NCBI GenBank assembly: GCA_017621205.1
Contig: JAGATQ010000039.1
Span: 62,001-126,000, forward strand
Reading direction: 5' to 3'
Source of the DNA: Lachnospira sp.
GTDB taxonomy: Bacteria > Bacillota > Clostridia > Lachnospirales > Lachnospiraceae
Length of the DNA: 64,000 bases
In this document: one piece after another, positions 10,131 through 18,852 of the stretch
How positions within the stretch are numbered: the stretch's first letter is position 1
Layout: the number at the start of each line of letters is the position of its first letter
The notes under the pieces: generated by a model
Seen by the model: the letters and a program-made list of their open reading frames with translations, nothing else
The model's database searches: none
What the model was told of the DNA's origin: nothing
Program-made: the position numbers and the translations under genes

Positions 10131-10275
10131 CTGTTATTTGTAATATCAACCAGAATTTTGTATGAATTTGGATAATATTTATGAAAAATGAAGAAATTGT
10201 ACTTCGCACTTTAAAAAATACAACAAGAGTGTTAGAATTGTAGTGGTTTCAGATATTTTATGTAGCGGATGTTGT

Positions 10276-10309
10276 CAAAGGGATAGGTGAAACTATCCCT
10301 TTGTTTTTA
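10276..10309 (+). terminator. Intrinsic terminator after the GH3 gene
   Basis: A 10-bp stem (10276-10285 with 10294-10303) with an eight-base loop is followed by TTTTT. Confidence 0.75.
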
Positions 10310-10417
10310 GCAGATAATTGCGAAATGATACTCCGCTGCTATTATGACAAAGAACCTAATGAGCATGCGTTTTGCAATTACCTATAATATAGCATAAAGT
10401 ATGACAAGGAGAATTTT

Positions 10418-11899
10418 ATGGCTTTAGAACGATATAGCCTGACAAAGTCAGGTAATGGCGGTAGTGTGAGTATGGTGGATGGTTTTATGGAGGAGGATAA
10501 AATACACGAGGAGTGTGGTGTATTCGGGATTTATGATTTCGATGGTAATGATGTGGCGGCAACGATATATTATGGTCTTTTTGCATTACAGCACCGTGGG
10601 CAGGAGAGTTGTGGAATTGCGGTGTCGGATACAAAGGGCCCCAAGGGCATTGTGTCAACCCATAAGGGGATGGGACTGGTCAATGAGGTATTTACCCCGA
10701 AGGATTTGGGTGAGCTGAAGGGCAATATCGGGGTTGGACATGTAAGATATTCTACTGCAGGTGCCAGTACCATCGAGAATGCACAGCCTTTGGTTCTCAA
10801 TTATGTGAAGGGGACACTGGGTCTTGCACACAACGGTAATCTAATCAATGCCAATGAACTACGGGAGGAGCTTTCTTACACTGGTGCAATATTTCAGACA
10901 ACGATAGATTCGGAGGTGATTGCTTACCATATTGCAAGAGAGCGGATACACACTGCTTCTGTGGAGGAAGCGGTAGCAAGAGCGGTCCGAAAGATTAAGG
11001 GGGCATATTCTCTGATTGTTATGAGTCCTAGAAAGCTGATTGGCGCAAGAGATCCATGGGGATTTAAGCCACTTTGCATTGGAAAGCGTGATAATGCTTA
11101 TATATTAGCTTCTGAGACCTGTGCATTAGATACAATTGGTGCGGAATTTGTCAGGGATGTTATTCCGGGAGAGATTGTGACGATAACACCGGAGGGGATA
11201 GATTCTGATACTACTATGTGTGGTGAGCAGCAGGGAAGATGTATTTTTGAATATATTTATTTTGCAAGACCGGATAGTTACATTGATGGAATCAGTGTCT
11301 ATAACTCCAGAATCGTTGCAGGAAGGTGTCTTGCTAAGGATTCGCCTGTGGAGGCGGATGTAGTTGTCGGTGTGCCAGAGTCCGGTAATGCGGCGGCTCT
11401 TGGATATTCTTTGGAATCAGGAATCCCATATGGTACAGCATTTGTGAAGAATAGTTATGTTGGACGGACATTTATTAAGCCAAGACAGAAAAACAGGGAA
11501 TCCAGTGTACAGGTGAAGCTGAATGTGTTAAAGGAATCTGTGGATGGCAAGCGGGTGATTATGATTGATGACTCCATTGTCAGAGGGACAACCAGTGACC
11601 GCATTGTTAATATGCTAAAGGAGGCGGGAGCGAAGGAGGTTCATGTTCGCATTAGTTCTCCTCCGTTTTTACATCCCTGTTATTTCGGAACGGATATTCC
11701 AAGTGAGGATCAGTTGATTGCCCATAACCGCACGATTGACGAGATATGTGATGTTATTGGGGCAGATTCCTTGGGGTATTTAAGACTGGAGAGGTTAAAG
11801 GAATTAGCTCCGGGACTTTCCTATTGCCACGGATGTTTTTCCGGAGAGTATCCCATGGAGCCACCAAGGCAGGATATTCGCGGGGAATATGAAAAATAG
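10418..11899 (+). CDS. purF: Amidophosphoribosyltransferase
   Basis: First committed step of purine synthesis: PRPP plus glutamine to phosphoribosylamine. The 493-residue protein belongs to the Bacillus-type, self-processed Fe-S class. A propeptide of about 32 residues precedes the nucleophile Cys33 in EECGVFG. The PRPP loop (VIMIDDSIVRGTTS) is near residues 382-395, and the C-terminal CHGC contributes iron-sulfur ligands. The propeptide is longer than the usual 11 or so residues; an internal ATG near 10487 would give a normal one, but the ATG at 10418 has the clear AAGGAGA site. No PurR box or guanine riboswitch is evident upstream. purB follows. Confidence 0.95.
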   Translation: MALERYSLTKSGNGGSVSMVDGFMEEDKIHEECGVFGIYDFDGNDVAATIYYGLFALQHRGQESCGIAVSDTKGPKGIVSTHKGMGLVNEVFTPKDLGELKGNIGVGHVRYSTAGASTIENAQPLVLNYVKGTLGLAHNGNLINANELREELSYTGAIFQTTIDSEVIAYHIARERIHTASVEEAVARAVRKIKGAYSLIVMSPRKLIGARDPWGFKPLCIGKRDNAYILASETCALDTIGAEFVRDVIPGEIVTITPEGIDSDTTMCGEQQGRCIFEYIYFARPDSYIDGISVYNSRIVAGRCLAKDSPVEADVVVGVPESGNAAALGYSLESGIPYGTAFVKNSYVGRTFIKPRQKNRESSVQVKLNVLKESVDGKRVIMIDDSIVRGTTSDRIVNMLKEAGAKEVHVRISSPPFLHPCYFGTDIPSEDQLIAHNRTIDEICDVIGADSLGYLRLERLKELAPGLSYCHGCFSGEYPMEPPRQDIRGEYEK

Positions 11900-11904
11900 A
11901 TGTG

Positions 11905-11913
11905 TGATATAAT
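11905..11913 (+). promoter_or_regulatory. Possible extended -10 promoter before purB
   Basis: TGATATAAT matches the extended -10 form just after purF stops, with no good -35. It could give purB its own transcription, or purB may be read through from purF. Confidence 0.35.
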
Positions 11914-11991
11914 AGCGAAGCAGGACTGAGAAATTAATGTAATGGAGCTTCGCAATTACTAAATAATAATACAAAAGGAAGGAAGAGAAGA

Positions 11992-13446
11992 ATGAGTAAT
12001 GATAAGTATGTGAGTCCATTATGTGAACGGTATGCAAGCAAGGAGATGCAGTATATTTTTTCCCCGGATATGAAGTTTAAGACATGGAGAAGGCTGTGGA
12101 TTGCCCTGGCTGAGACAGAGAGGGAGCTTGGTCTTTGTGATGCGGATGGGAATCCTCGTATTACAGAGGAACAAATTGAGGAACTAAAGGCGAATGTGGA
12201 TAATATTAACTATGAGGTTGCGAAGGAGCGGGAGAAAGAGGTACGCCACGATGTGATGAGCCATGTGTATGCTTATGGGCAGCAATGTCCTAAGGCAGCA
12301 GGTATCATTCATCTTGGTGCGACAAGCTGTTATGTCGGGGACAATACGGATGTAATTGTTATGACAGAGGCGATGAAGCTGATTCATAAAAAGCTTCTTA
12401 ATGTTATGGATGAGTTAAGCCGCTTTGCTATGAAATATAAGGATTTGCCGACGTTGGCTTTTACGCATTTTCAGCCGGCACAGCCGACAACTGTTGGAAA
12501 GCGTGCGACTCTTTGGCTTCAGGAACTGCTTCTTGATTTGAGCGATCTGGAATATATGATTGAGCAGCAGAAGCTGTTAGGTTCTAAGGGAACTACTGGT
12601 ACACAGGCAAGCTTTTTGGAGCTGTTTGATGGCGACCATGAGACGGTCCGTAAGATTGATGGTATGATTGCAGAGAAGATGGGTTTTGCCGCTTGCTATC
12701 CGGTTTCCGGGCAGACCTATTCCCGCAAGGTGGATGCGAGAATACTAAACGTATTAAGTGGTATTGCCCAGAGTGCGCATAAATTCTCTAACGATATTCG
12801 TTTGTTACAGCATTTAAAGGAGATAGAAGAGCCTTTTGAGAAGAATCAGATTGGGTCCTCAGCTATGGCATATAAACGGAATCCGATGCGTAGTGAGCGG
12901 ATTGCTTCTCTGGCTAATTATGTTATGGTGGATGCGTTGAATCCGGCAATAACTACCGCTACCCAGTGGTTTGAACGGACATTGGATGATTCCGCCAACA
13001 AGCGTATTTCTATACCGGAGGCTTTTTTGGCGGTGGATGGTATTCTGGATTTATATTTGAATGTTGTAGATGGTCTTGTGGTGTATGATAAGGTTATTTA
13101 CCAGCGTTTTATGAAAGAGATTCCGTTTATGGCAACCGAGAATATTATGATGGATGCAGTAACTGCCGGAGGCAACCGTCAAGAGCTACATGAGAAAATC
13201 CGTCAGTATTCTATGGAGGCCGGGGCAGTGGTAAAGCAGGAGGGTAAGGACAATGATTTGGTTGACCGGATTGCTGCAGATCCTGCCTTTGGTATGAGCA
13301 AGGAAGAAATTGAAGCACTGTTAGATCCGAAGAATTTTGTAGGACGTGCACCGGAACAGACACAGGAGTTTATTAAAGAGGTGGTATCTCCAATACTTGA
13401 TGCACATAAGGATGTGTTGGGAATGAGGGCGGAGATTACGGTTTAA
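11992..13446 (+). CDS. purB: Adenylosuccinate lyase
   Basis: Splits SAICAR to AICAR plus fumarate and adenylosuccinate to AMP plus fumarate. The 484-residue protein belongs to the fumarase/aspartase superfamily. The signature loop GSSAMAYKRNP, with its catalytic serine, is near residues 286-296, and TSCYVGDNTD and THFQPAQPTT match the other conserved regions. An AAGGAAGG site precedes the ATG. It follows purF by 92 bases and is closed by a terminator, so purF and purB form the likely unit. Confidence 0.96.
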   Translation: MSNDKYVSPLCERYASKEMQYIFSPDMKFKTWRRLWIALAETERELGLCDADGNPRITEEQIEELKANVDNINYEVAKEREKEVRHDVMSHVYAYGQQCPKAAGIIHLGATSCYVGDNTDVIVMTEAMKLIHKKLLNVMDELSRFAMKYKDLPTLAFTHFQPAQPTTVGKRATLWLQELLLDLSDLEYMIEQQKLLGSKGTTGTQASFLELFDGDHETVRKIDGMIAEKMGFAACYPVSGQTYSRKVDARILNVLSGIAQSAHKFSNDIRLLQHLKEIEEPFEKNQIGSSAMAYKRNPMRSERIASLANYVMVDALNPAITTATQWFERTLDDSANKRISIPEAFLAVDGILDLYLNVVDGLVVYDKVIYQRFMKEIPFMATENIMMDAVTAGGNRQELHEKIRQYSMEAGAVVKQEGKDNDLVDRIAADPAFGMSKEEIEALLDPKNFVGRAPEQTQEFIKEVVSPILDAHKDVLGMRAEITV

Positions 13447-13484
13447 CAGATATATGGAGGGAGTTAAGTTAATGCAATAAGCTT

Positions 13485-13523
13485 GTTAAGTCTCCGGACC
13501 TGGTTCGGGGACTTAACTTTTTT
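13485..13523 (+). terminator. Intrinsic terminator after purB
   Basis: A stem formed by GTTAAGTC and GACTTAAC with further inner pairing (13485-13517) is followed by a T run. Confidence 0.8.
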
Positions 13524-13581
13524 CTCACTTTTGGTAATTAGACTGAATTAGAGAATACATAAACAGGAGATGAGTATTGTA

Positions 13582-16320
13582 ATGAGAAGGATTAGTTATA
13601 TTATATGTGCGGTGATGTTAATTACACTTGGAACACCGATAAATATAGATACCTATGCTACAGCTTCAAAACAGCTGGCAGTGGGGGATAACCAAAAAGA
13701 AGTGTCTGGGGAAGGTTCCAATAATACATCAGGTAATGGTTCAGGTGAAGCGTCAGGGGATGGCTCTGGGAAAGTATCGGGTGATGCATCAGGGAATGGT
13801 TCTGGGGGAGTGTCAGGCGATGCATCAGGAGATGGCTCTGGGGGAGTATCAGGTGAAGCGTCAGGGAATGGTTCTGGCGATGCATCGGGTGACCCGGAGC
13901 AACCAATAAAAGAACCATATCAAGGGATACAGGCTAGTAAGCCGCAGTTAATTTTTGCTTCTGCTGTAAGCTTGTGGGTAAATGTTCCGTTATCAGGTAA
14001 TGAGTATGGTATTCGTCCTCTTGGAAGCAGTGAAGAGTTCCGCTTTCAGAGTACCAATCTTTTTTTTGGTTTGTTGCCCCATACAAGCTATGAGATAGTA
14101 ATTCGTTATGCGGCAACAGATACTGTACAAGCAGGTGGTGCCAGTGAAATATTGGTAGCGTCAACAGATGACTGGAATTACACAATCCGCTATCATTTGA
14201 ATGGCGGTGTAAATAATGCTGGCAATGCTTTGAGCTATCAGACCGGGGTGGCGAAGCTTCCTTTGTATATACCTCATCGGAGCGGATATCAGTTTGTTGG
14301 ATGGTATCAGAATGCCGCACTGACGAAAGCAGTTACCAAATTTAACACTGCCAAAGCAAAGGATGCTCATTTATATGCCAAATGGAAAACGGTCAATAAA
14401 AATAAGGTGACAGGAATTAAGTTAAAAAAGAAGGGAAAAAATAAGCTGGTTATCAGTTTCACCAAGAAGAGCTTTGATTGTGTATATGAAGTGCAGTATT
14501 CTACGAATGCGAAGTTTGCCAGGAAGAAAACCATAACAAAGCAGATTTCAAAAAATCAGTATACAACGGGGGTACTGCTTTCCGGGACGAAATATTATGT
14601 GCGGGTTCGTTCCATTGCGTATGATTCTTGTGGCGAAAGGTATGTGGGAGCGTATAGCACGGTTGCCAGTGCTACCTTACCAGCCTCTGGTGCTGTGGCA
14701 AGAGGTACGATGAAGGCTGGGAAAGCGGTGGCCGGGGCTGTTACGTCTAAGAAAAAGACGGGTAACACCAAGACCACTAAGAAAAAGGCGGCATCAGATA
14801 AGAAGCCAAAGGCATCGGCAGATGCCAAGAAGGCGAAAAAAAAGAAAAAGTGTGGAACTGTTTATTTATCTGTGAAGGATAAAAAACAGCTTACTATGCC
14901 CAAGGCTTTGAAAAAGCAGGTGCAGGGGAATTGGAAACAGGTAACATTAAAAAGTAGTAAGCCGGGGGTCGCTTCCGTTTCTGCTACGGGTTGTATTACG
15001 GCGAAGAAGCTTGGTAAGACAAAGGTAAAAATAATCGGAAAGGATACTATTTATCTTTATGATATTGTTGTAGAGAAAGTCAAACTTTCTGTGGAAAATA
15101 AAACCTTGATTGAGGGAAATAAAACACAGGCACATCTTTTGGATGCGGTAAGCATGCCCAAATGGAAATCATCGGATTCCCATGTCCTAAAGGTAAGTAA
15201 AAAGGGTGTAATCAGTGCGGTCAGTGCGGGAAAGGCTACGGTTACGGCAACATACCACAACCATACCTACAAGGTGACGGTAACGGTAATTACGCAGGAA
15301 CAGTACTATATCAGCAAGACCAAGAATGTATATTTTCATAATATTTATAAGAAGCTGCTGCCAGGGGAAAGCTATACTCCTGCATATACAGTTTCTCCGG
15401 AACATTTGCAGCCTTCTGAGCTTGTGTGGGGGAGTACCAAACCCGCTGTTGCAACGGTTGCTGCCGGGGTTATTACAGCACAGAGTGTAGGAGAGGCTAC
15501 GATATATGTTCGTTGCAAAAATAAAATCGTAAATATGAAGGTACAGGTTGTAGCGACAGAGGCTGAAAAGCAGGCAGTTACCATGATAAGCCATCGGGGA
15601 AGCCTGAATGCACCGGAAAACACCATTCCCGCATTTGAGCTAGCAGCAAAGGCTGGTTTTTCCACTGTGGAGACGGATATCCGTTTTACGAAGGACAATG
15701 TGCCAATATTGCTCCATGACGCTTCCGTTAACCGTACATCAGATGCATTGGAGGATGTTAATGTCAGCTCTTTGACGTATGATGAATGCATGGCATTGGA
15801 TTTTGGAAGCTATTTTGGTGAGGCGTACAAAGACACCAAGATTGTCCGTCTCGACGATTTCTTAAAGCTTTGCCAGACCTATCAGCTTCATTGTTATATA
15901 GAGATTAAGGGTAGTATGTATCAGGAGCAGTGCAAGCTTTTGGGTAATTTGGTACGATATTATGGAATGGAAGGAAAAACAACCTTTATTAGTTTTTCTG
16001 CCAATTCGCTATATAGTATACGGGAGGTGCTCCCGGGTGTTCGGCTAGGGTATCTTTGTGATACCTTTGCGGATAAATATATCGATACATTAAAGGATTT
16101 GCAAAACGGAAAGAATCAGGTATTTTTGGATTTGAAATATGAAAAGGCGATTTCCCTTTCTAATCTGCAAAAAATAGGAAATGCAGGAATTATGCTGGAA
16201 TGCTATACGATTAATTCCATGGAACTGTTAAATCAGGCAGTTTCCCAAGGAGTGGCTAATATCACGACGGATGCGATTACGCCGGCAATCTATGAGAGTG
16301 GGAGGGACTTGCTAAGATGA
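13582..16320 (+). CDS. Secreted multidomain protein with C-terminal glycerophosphodiester phosphodiesterase
   Basis: Exported 912-residue protein. Order: signal peptide (about 1-28), Ser-Gly-Asp/Asn repeats (about 50-105), an FN3-like segment, one InlB B-repeat (about 195-265, with YHLNGG and FVGWY), an FN3-like domain, a very lysine-rich linker (about 380-425), two or three Ig-like group 2 segments, and a GDPD domain from about 666 to the end. The GDPD keeps HRG, APENT, VETDIRF and LLHD catalytic elements plus CYIEIKG. It should hydrolyse glycerophosphodiesters, perhaps from lipids or teichoic acids. The ATG at 13582 is preferred to one at 13570 because the AGGAG site abuts the latter. The next gene overlaps its stop by four bases. 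Confidence 0.85.
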   Translation: MRRISYIICAVMLITLGTPINIDTYATASKQLAVGDNQKEVSGEGSNNTSGNGSGEASGDGSGKVSGDASGNGSGGVSGDASGDGSGGVSGEASGNGSGDASGDPEQPIKEPYQGIQASKPQLIFASAVSLWVNVPLSGNEYGIRPLGSSEEFRFQSTNLFFGLLPHTSYEIVIRYAATDTVQAGGASEILVASTDDWNYTIRYHLNGGVNNAGNALSYQTGVAKLPLYIPHRSGYQFVGWYQNAALTKAVTKFNTAKAKDAHLYAKWKTVNKNKVTGIKLKKKGKNKLVISFTKKSFDCVYEVQYSTNAKFARKKTITKQISKNQYTTGVLLSGTKYYVRVRSIAYDSCGERYVGAYSTVASATLPASGAVARGTMKAGKAVAGAVTSKKKTGNTKTTKKKAASDKKPKASADAKKAKKKKKCGTVYLSVKDKKQLTMPKALKKQVQGNWKQVTLKSSKPGVASVSATGCITAKKLGKTKVKIIGKDTIYLYDIVVEKVKLSVENKTLIEGNKTQAHLLDAVSMPKWKSSDSHVLKVSKKGVISAVSAGKATVTATYHNHTYKVTVTVITQEQYYISKTKNVYFHNIYKKLLPGESYTPAYTVSPEHLQPSELVWGSTKPAVATVAAGVITAQSVGEATIYVRCKNKIVNMKVQVVATEAEKQAVTMISHRGSLNAPENTIPAFELAAKAGFSTVETDIRFTKDNVPILLHDASVNRTSDALEDVNVSSLTYDECMALDFGSYFGEAYKDTKIVRLDDFLKLCQTYQLHCYIEIKGSMYQEQCKLLGNLVRYYGMEGKTTFISFSANSLYSIREVLPGVRLGYLCDTFADKYIDTLKDLQNGKNQVFLDLKYEKAISLSNLQKIGNAGIMLECYTINSMELLNQAVSQGVANITTDAITPAIYESGRDLLR
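13732..13893 (+). repeat. In-frame minisatellite encoding Ser-Gly-rich repeats
   Basis: About four and a half imperfect 36-bp units encode variants of SGDASGNGSGGV inside the GDPD protein. Such repeats can gain or lose units by slippage, changing linker length without breaking the frame. Confidence 0.75.
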
Positions 16321-17183
16321 GTGTAAAACAATATTACAGAAACCAGATGAGTTTTTTAATGATGTTGGTATGCGTAGTTATTAGTATAGCATTGTATACC
16401 ATTAATAGCAGTGCAGAGGATACGGCATCTGGTGATGCGTATAACAAGCTGCCGAGGGAATATGTGATTACCTACCATCTGAATGGAGGTACCAATCAGA
16501 GCAATCCGGCACTTTATCACGAAGGTGAGGTGCTTGGTTTAACCTCTCCTGTCAGGGAAGGTTATACCTTTCTTGGCTGGTATGACAATGCTTTGTTTCA
16601 GGGGGAGGCGGTTACCACTATAACTACCAGTGCCGGAGGATTGCATTTTTATGCTAAATGGCAAAGACAAACCTATAAGATACATTATCAATATAGTGGT
16701 GGCAAGGCGATGGGGAGTAATCCTAAGACCTTTCAATATAAAGGAAGTACCAGAATTTTGTATCCTGCAGGGAGAAAGGGATATCAGTTTCTTGGCTGGT
16801 ACCGTGGGGATACAAACAAGCTTTTGAAATCACTAGGTGAAGGAATTCGGAGTGATATCACCTTAAAGGCAAAGTTTAAAAAGCTAAAGGTGAAGAAGGC
16901 GAAGAAGGTATCTGTGAAGCGGAACAGAAATGTGTTAATTATGCAGGCAAAGACAGCAAAGGATGTGGCGGGCTATGAGTTTCAGTATTGGAAGAAGAAA
17001 GGGAAAAAGGTGACACTGACAGGAGATGTTACACGTTATCGGTTATTGAAATTCAGCCCTACAGAGGACTATTCCTTTAGAGTGCGCTGTTTTGTATATG
17101 ATTCTACAGGAAGCAAGGTATATGGTGCTTATAGCAAGGTAACGCTCTCTAAGGGGGTGAAGCCTAAGAAGGAGAAAAAATAA
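16317..17183 (+). CDS. Secreted InlB B-repeat protein
   Basis: Exported or membrane-anchored 288-residue protein. A hydrophobic segment (about residues 11-30) is followed by two InlB B-repeats (YVITYHLNGGTN...FLGWY and YKIHYQYSGG...FLGWY) and a lysine-rich FN3-like domain that ends in a run of lysines. The ATG overlaps the stop of the GDPD gene (ATGA), so the two are translationally coupled. It resembles the middle of that protein and may be a partner or partial duplicate. No catalytic domain is seen; a binding or spacer role in the cell wall is inferred. Confidence 0.8.
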   Translation: MSVKQYYRNQMSFLMMLVCVVISIALYTINSSAEDTASGDAYNKLPREYVITYHLNGGTNQSNPALYHEGEVLGLTSPVREGYTFLGWYDNALFQGEAVTTITTSAGGLHFYAKWQRQTYKIHYQYSGGKAMGSNPKTFQYKGSTRILYPAGRKGYQFLGWYRGDTNKLLKSLGEGIRSDITLKAKFKKLKVKKAKKVSVKRNRNVLIMQAKTAKDVAGYEFQYWKKKGKKVTLTGDVTRYRLLKFSPTEDYSFRVRCFVYDSTGSKVYGAYSKVTLSKGVKPKKEKK

Positions 17184-17191
17184 ACACTCGA

Positions 17192-17220
17192 TTGACTTTA
17201 AGGACTTGGTATGCTATTCT
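17192..17220 (+). promoter_or_regulatory. sigma-A promoter of purA
   Basis: TTGACT at 17192-17197 and TATTCT at 17215-17220 have 17-base spacing, and the site lies between the InlB-repeat gene and purA. Confidence 0.65.
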
Positions 17221-17288
17221 AACTAGGTGTGCAATAGATTATATTAGGATTTAGGAGTAATTTTAAATCTGTTTAGGAGGCGGAACAA

Positions 17289-18587
17289 ATGGTAAGAGCA
17301 ATCGTTGGTGCGAACTGGGGCGATGAAGGAAAGGGTAAGATTACGGACATGATGGCGAAGGAATCCGACATTATTGTACGGTTTCAAGGTGGTGCTAATG
17401 CCGGGCATACCATTGTAAACAATTATGGTAAATTTGCACTTCATACGTTGCCTTCGGGCGTTTTTTATGACCATACGACAAGTATTATAGGCAATGGTGT
17501 TGCATTGAATATCCCTGTTTTATTTGATGAAGTAAAGTCCATTGTGGATAAGGGTGTTCCAGCACCTAAGATTTTAGTGTCAGACCGTGCTCAGATTGTT
17601 ATGCCATACCATATTTTGTTTGACCAGTATGAGGAGGAGCGTCTGGGCGGCAAGTCCTTTGGTTCTACTAAATCTGGTATTGCTCCTTTTTACTCTGATA
17701 AATATGCGAAGATTGGTTTTCAGGTCAGTGAGTTGTTTGATGAGGAGACCCTTAAGGAGAAGGCAGGGCGTATAGCCAAAATGAAGAATGTAACGCTTGA
17801 GCATTTGTATCATAAGCCTGCGATTGATGAGGCAGAGCTTCTTGATACACTCCATGAGTATCGGGACATGGTAGCCCCTTATGTATGTGATGTTTCTTTG
17901 TATTTACATAATGCTTTGAAGGAAGGTAAGACCATTCTTTTAGAGGGGCAGTTAGGCTCTATGAAGGATCCTGACCACGGTATTTATCCGATGGTAACTT
18001 CCTCATCTACGTTAGCAGCATATGGTGCGATTGGTGCAGGTATTCCGCCCTATGAAATTAAACAGATTGTAACGGTATGTAAAGCATATTCTTCTGCCGT
18101 TGGTGCGGGAGCATTTGTTAGTGAGATATTTGATGATGAGGCAGATGAGCTTCGCAAGCGTGGCGGTGATGGCGGTGAATTTGGTGCTACTACAGGGCGT
18201 CCGAGAAGAATGGGCTGGTTTGATTGTGTGGCGTCTAAGTACGGCTGCCGGATGCAGGGGACAACGGATGTTGCCTTTACGGTACTGGATGTTCTTGGTT
18301 ATCTGGACGAGATTCCGGTATGTGTTGGCTATGAGTATGAGGGAGAAACAATTACGGATTTTCCGGTTACATGGAAGCTTGAGAAATGTAAGCCGGTATT
18401 AAAGTCTTTGCCGGGTTGGAAGTGTGATATCCGTGGTATTAAAAACTATGAGGAGCTTCCTGATAACTGTAAGGCATATATAGAATTTATAGAGCAGGAG
18501 ATTGGATATCCGATTACCATGGTTTCCAATGGCCCGGGAAGAGAGGACATCATTATGAGAAAGAGTCCTCTTGGAGGAACATTATAG
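17289..18587 (+). CDS. purA: Adenylosuccinate synthetase
   Basis: Joins IMP and aspartate with GTP hydrolysis to give adenylosuccinate. The 432-residue protein has the family length. It starts with the GTP/IMP loop WGDEGKGK (residues 9-16), followed by GGANAGHTI with the conserved histidine. The TTGRPRRMGWFD segment and the C-terminal SNGPGRED are also typical. An AGGAGG site ends nine bases before the ATG. purB upstream performs the next step, but the two are separated by the secreted-protein pair and have separate promoters. Confidence 0.97.
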   Translation: MVRAIVGANWGDEGKGKITDMMAKESDIIVRFQGGANAGHTIVNNYGKFALHTLPSGVFYDHTTSIIGNGVALNIPVLFDEVKSIVDKGVPAPKILVSDRAQIVMPYHILFDQYEEERLGGKSFGSTKSGIAPFYSDKYAKIGFQVSELFDEETLKEKAGRIAKMKNVTLEHLYHKPAIDEAELLDTLHEYRDMVAPYVCDVSLYLHNALKEGKTILLEGQLGSMKDPDHGIYPMVTSSSTLAAYGAIGAGIPPYEIKQIVTVCKAYSSAVGAGAFVSEIFDDEADELRKRGGDGGEFGATTGRPRRMGWFDCVASKYGCRMQGTTDVAFTVLDVLGYLDEIPVCVGYEYEGETITDFPVTWKLEKCKPVLKSLPGWKCDIRGIKNYEELPDNCKAYIEFIEQEIGYPITMVSNGPGREDIIMRKSPLGGTL

Positions 18588-18599
18588 ATGATTATGATG

Positions 18600-18627
18600 A
18601 AAAAGCCGGTTTTATACCGGCTTTTTT
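18600..18627 (+). terminator. Intrinsic terminator after purA
   Basis: A 10-bp stem of AAAAGCCGGT with ACCGGCTTTT and a short loop is followed by T residues. Confidence 0.85.
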
Positions 18628-18754
18628 ATGCTTGTTTTTCTCAACTAATATTAGGATAAAGGCTGAATCCAAGAGTGCGAGCTTGTGAAGGTTGGATCCA
18701 AGAATCGGCAAATCCCAATTTGTAAATAAATATAAACTTTTCTGTCGTATCCGC

Positions 18755-18783
18755 TTTAAAAATGTCGGGAAAATTGGTATACT
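18755..18783 (+). promoter_or_regulatory. Probable sigma-A promoter of the solenoid/Hsp70-like cluster
   Basis: TTTAAA at 18755-18760 and TATACT at 18778-18783 are 17 bases apart, about 70 bases before the 1198-residue gene. Confidence 0.5.
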
Positions 18784-18852
18784 ATAGGATAGGTTATTAT
18801 GTGATATCATACAGTGTGCGATAACCCTTGCTATCCAAATACCTAAAAAACA

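Noticed and set aside
10310..10417. Purine riboswitch or PurR box before purF
   Set aside because: No recognisable aptamer or operator; only an AT-rich leader with a TATAAT lacking a good -35.
13658..13918. Open frames on both strands over the Ser-Gly repeats
   Set aside because: They are shadows of the repetitive DNA; composition and context support only the secreted GDPD frame.
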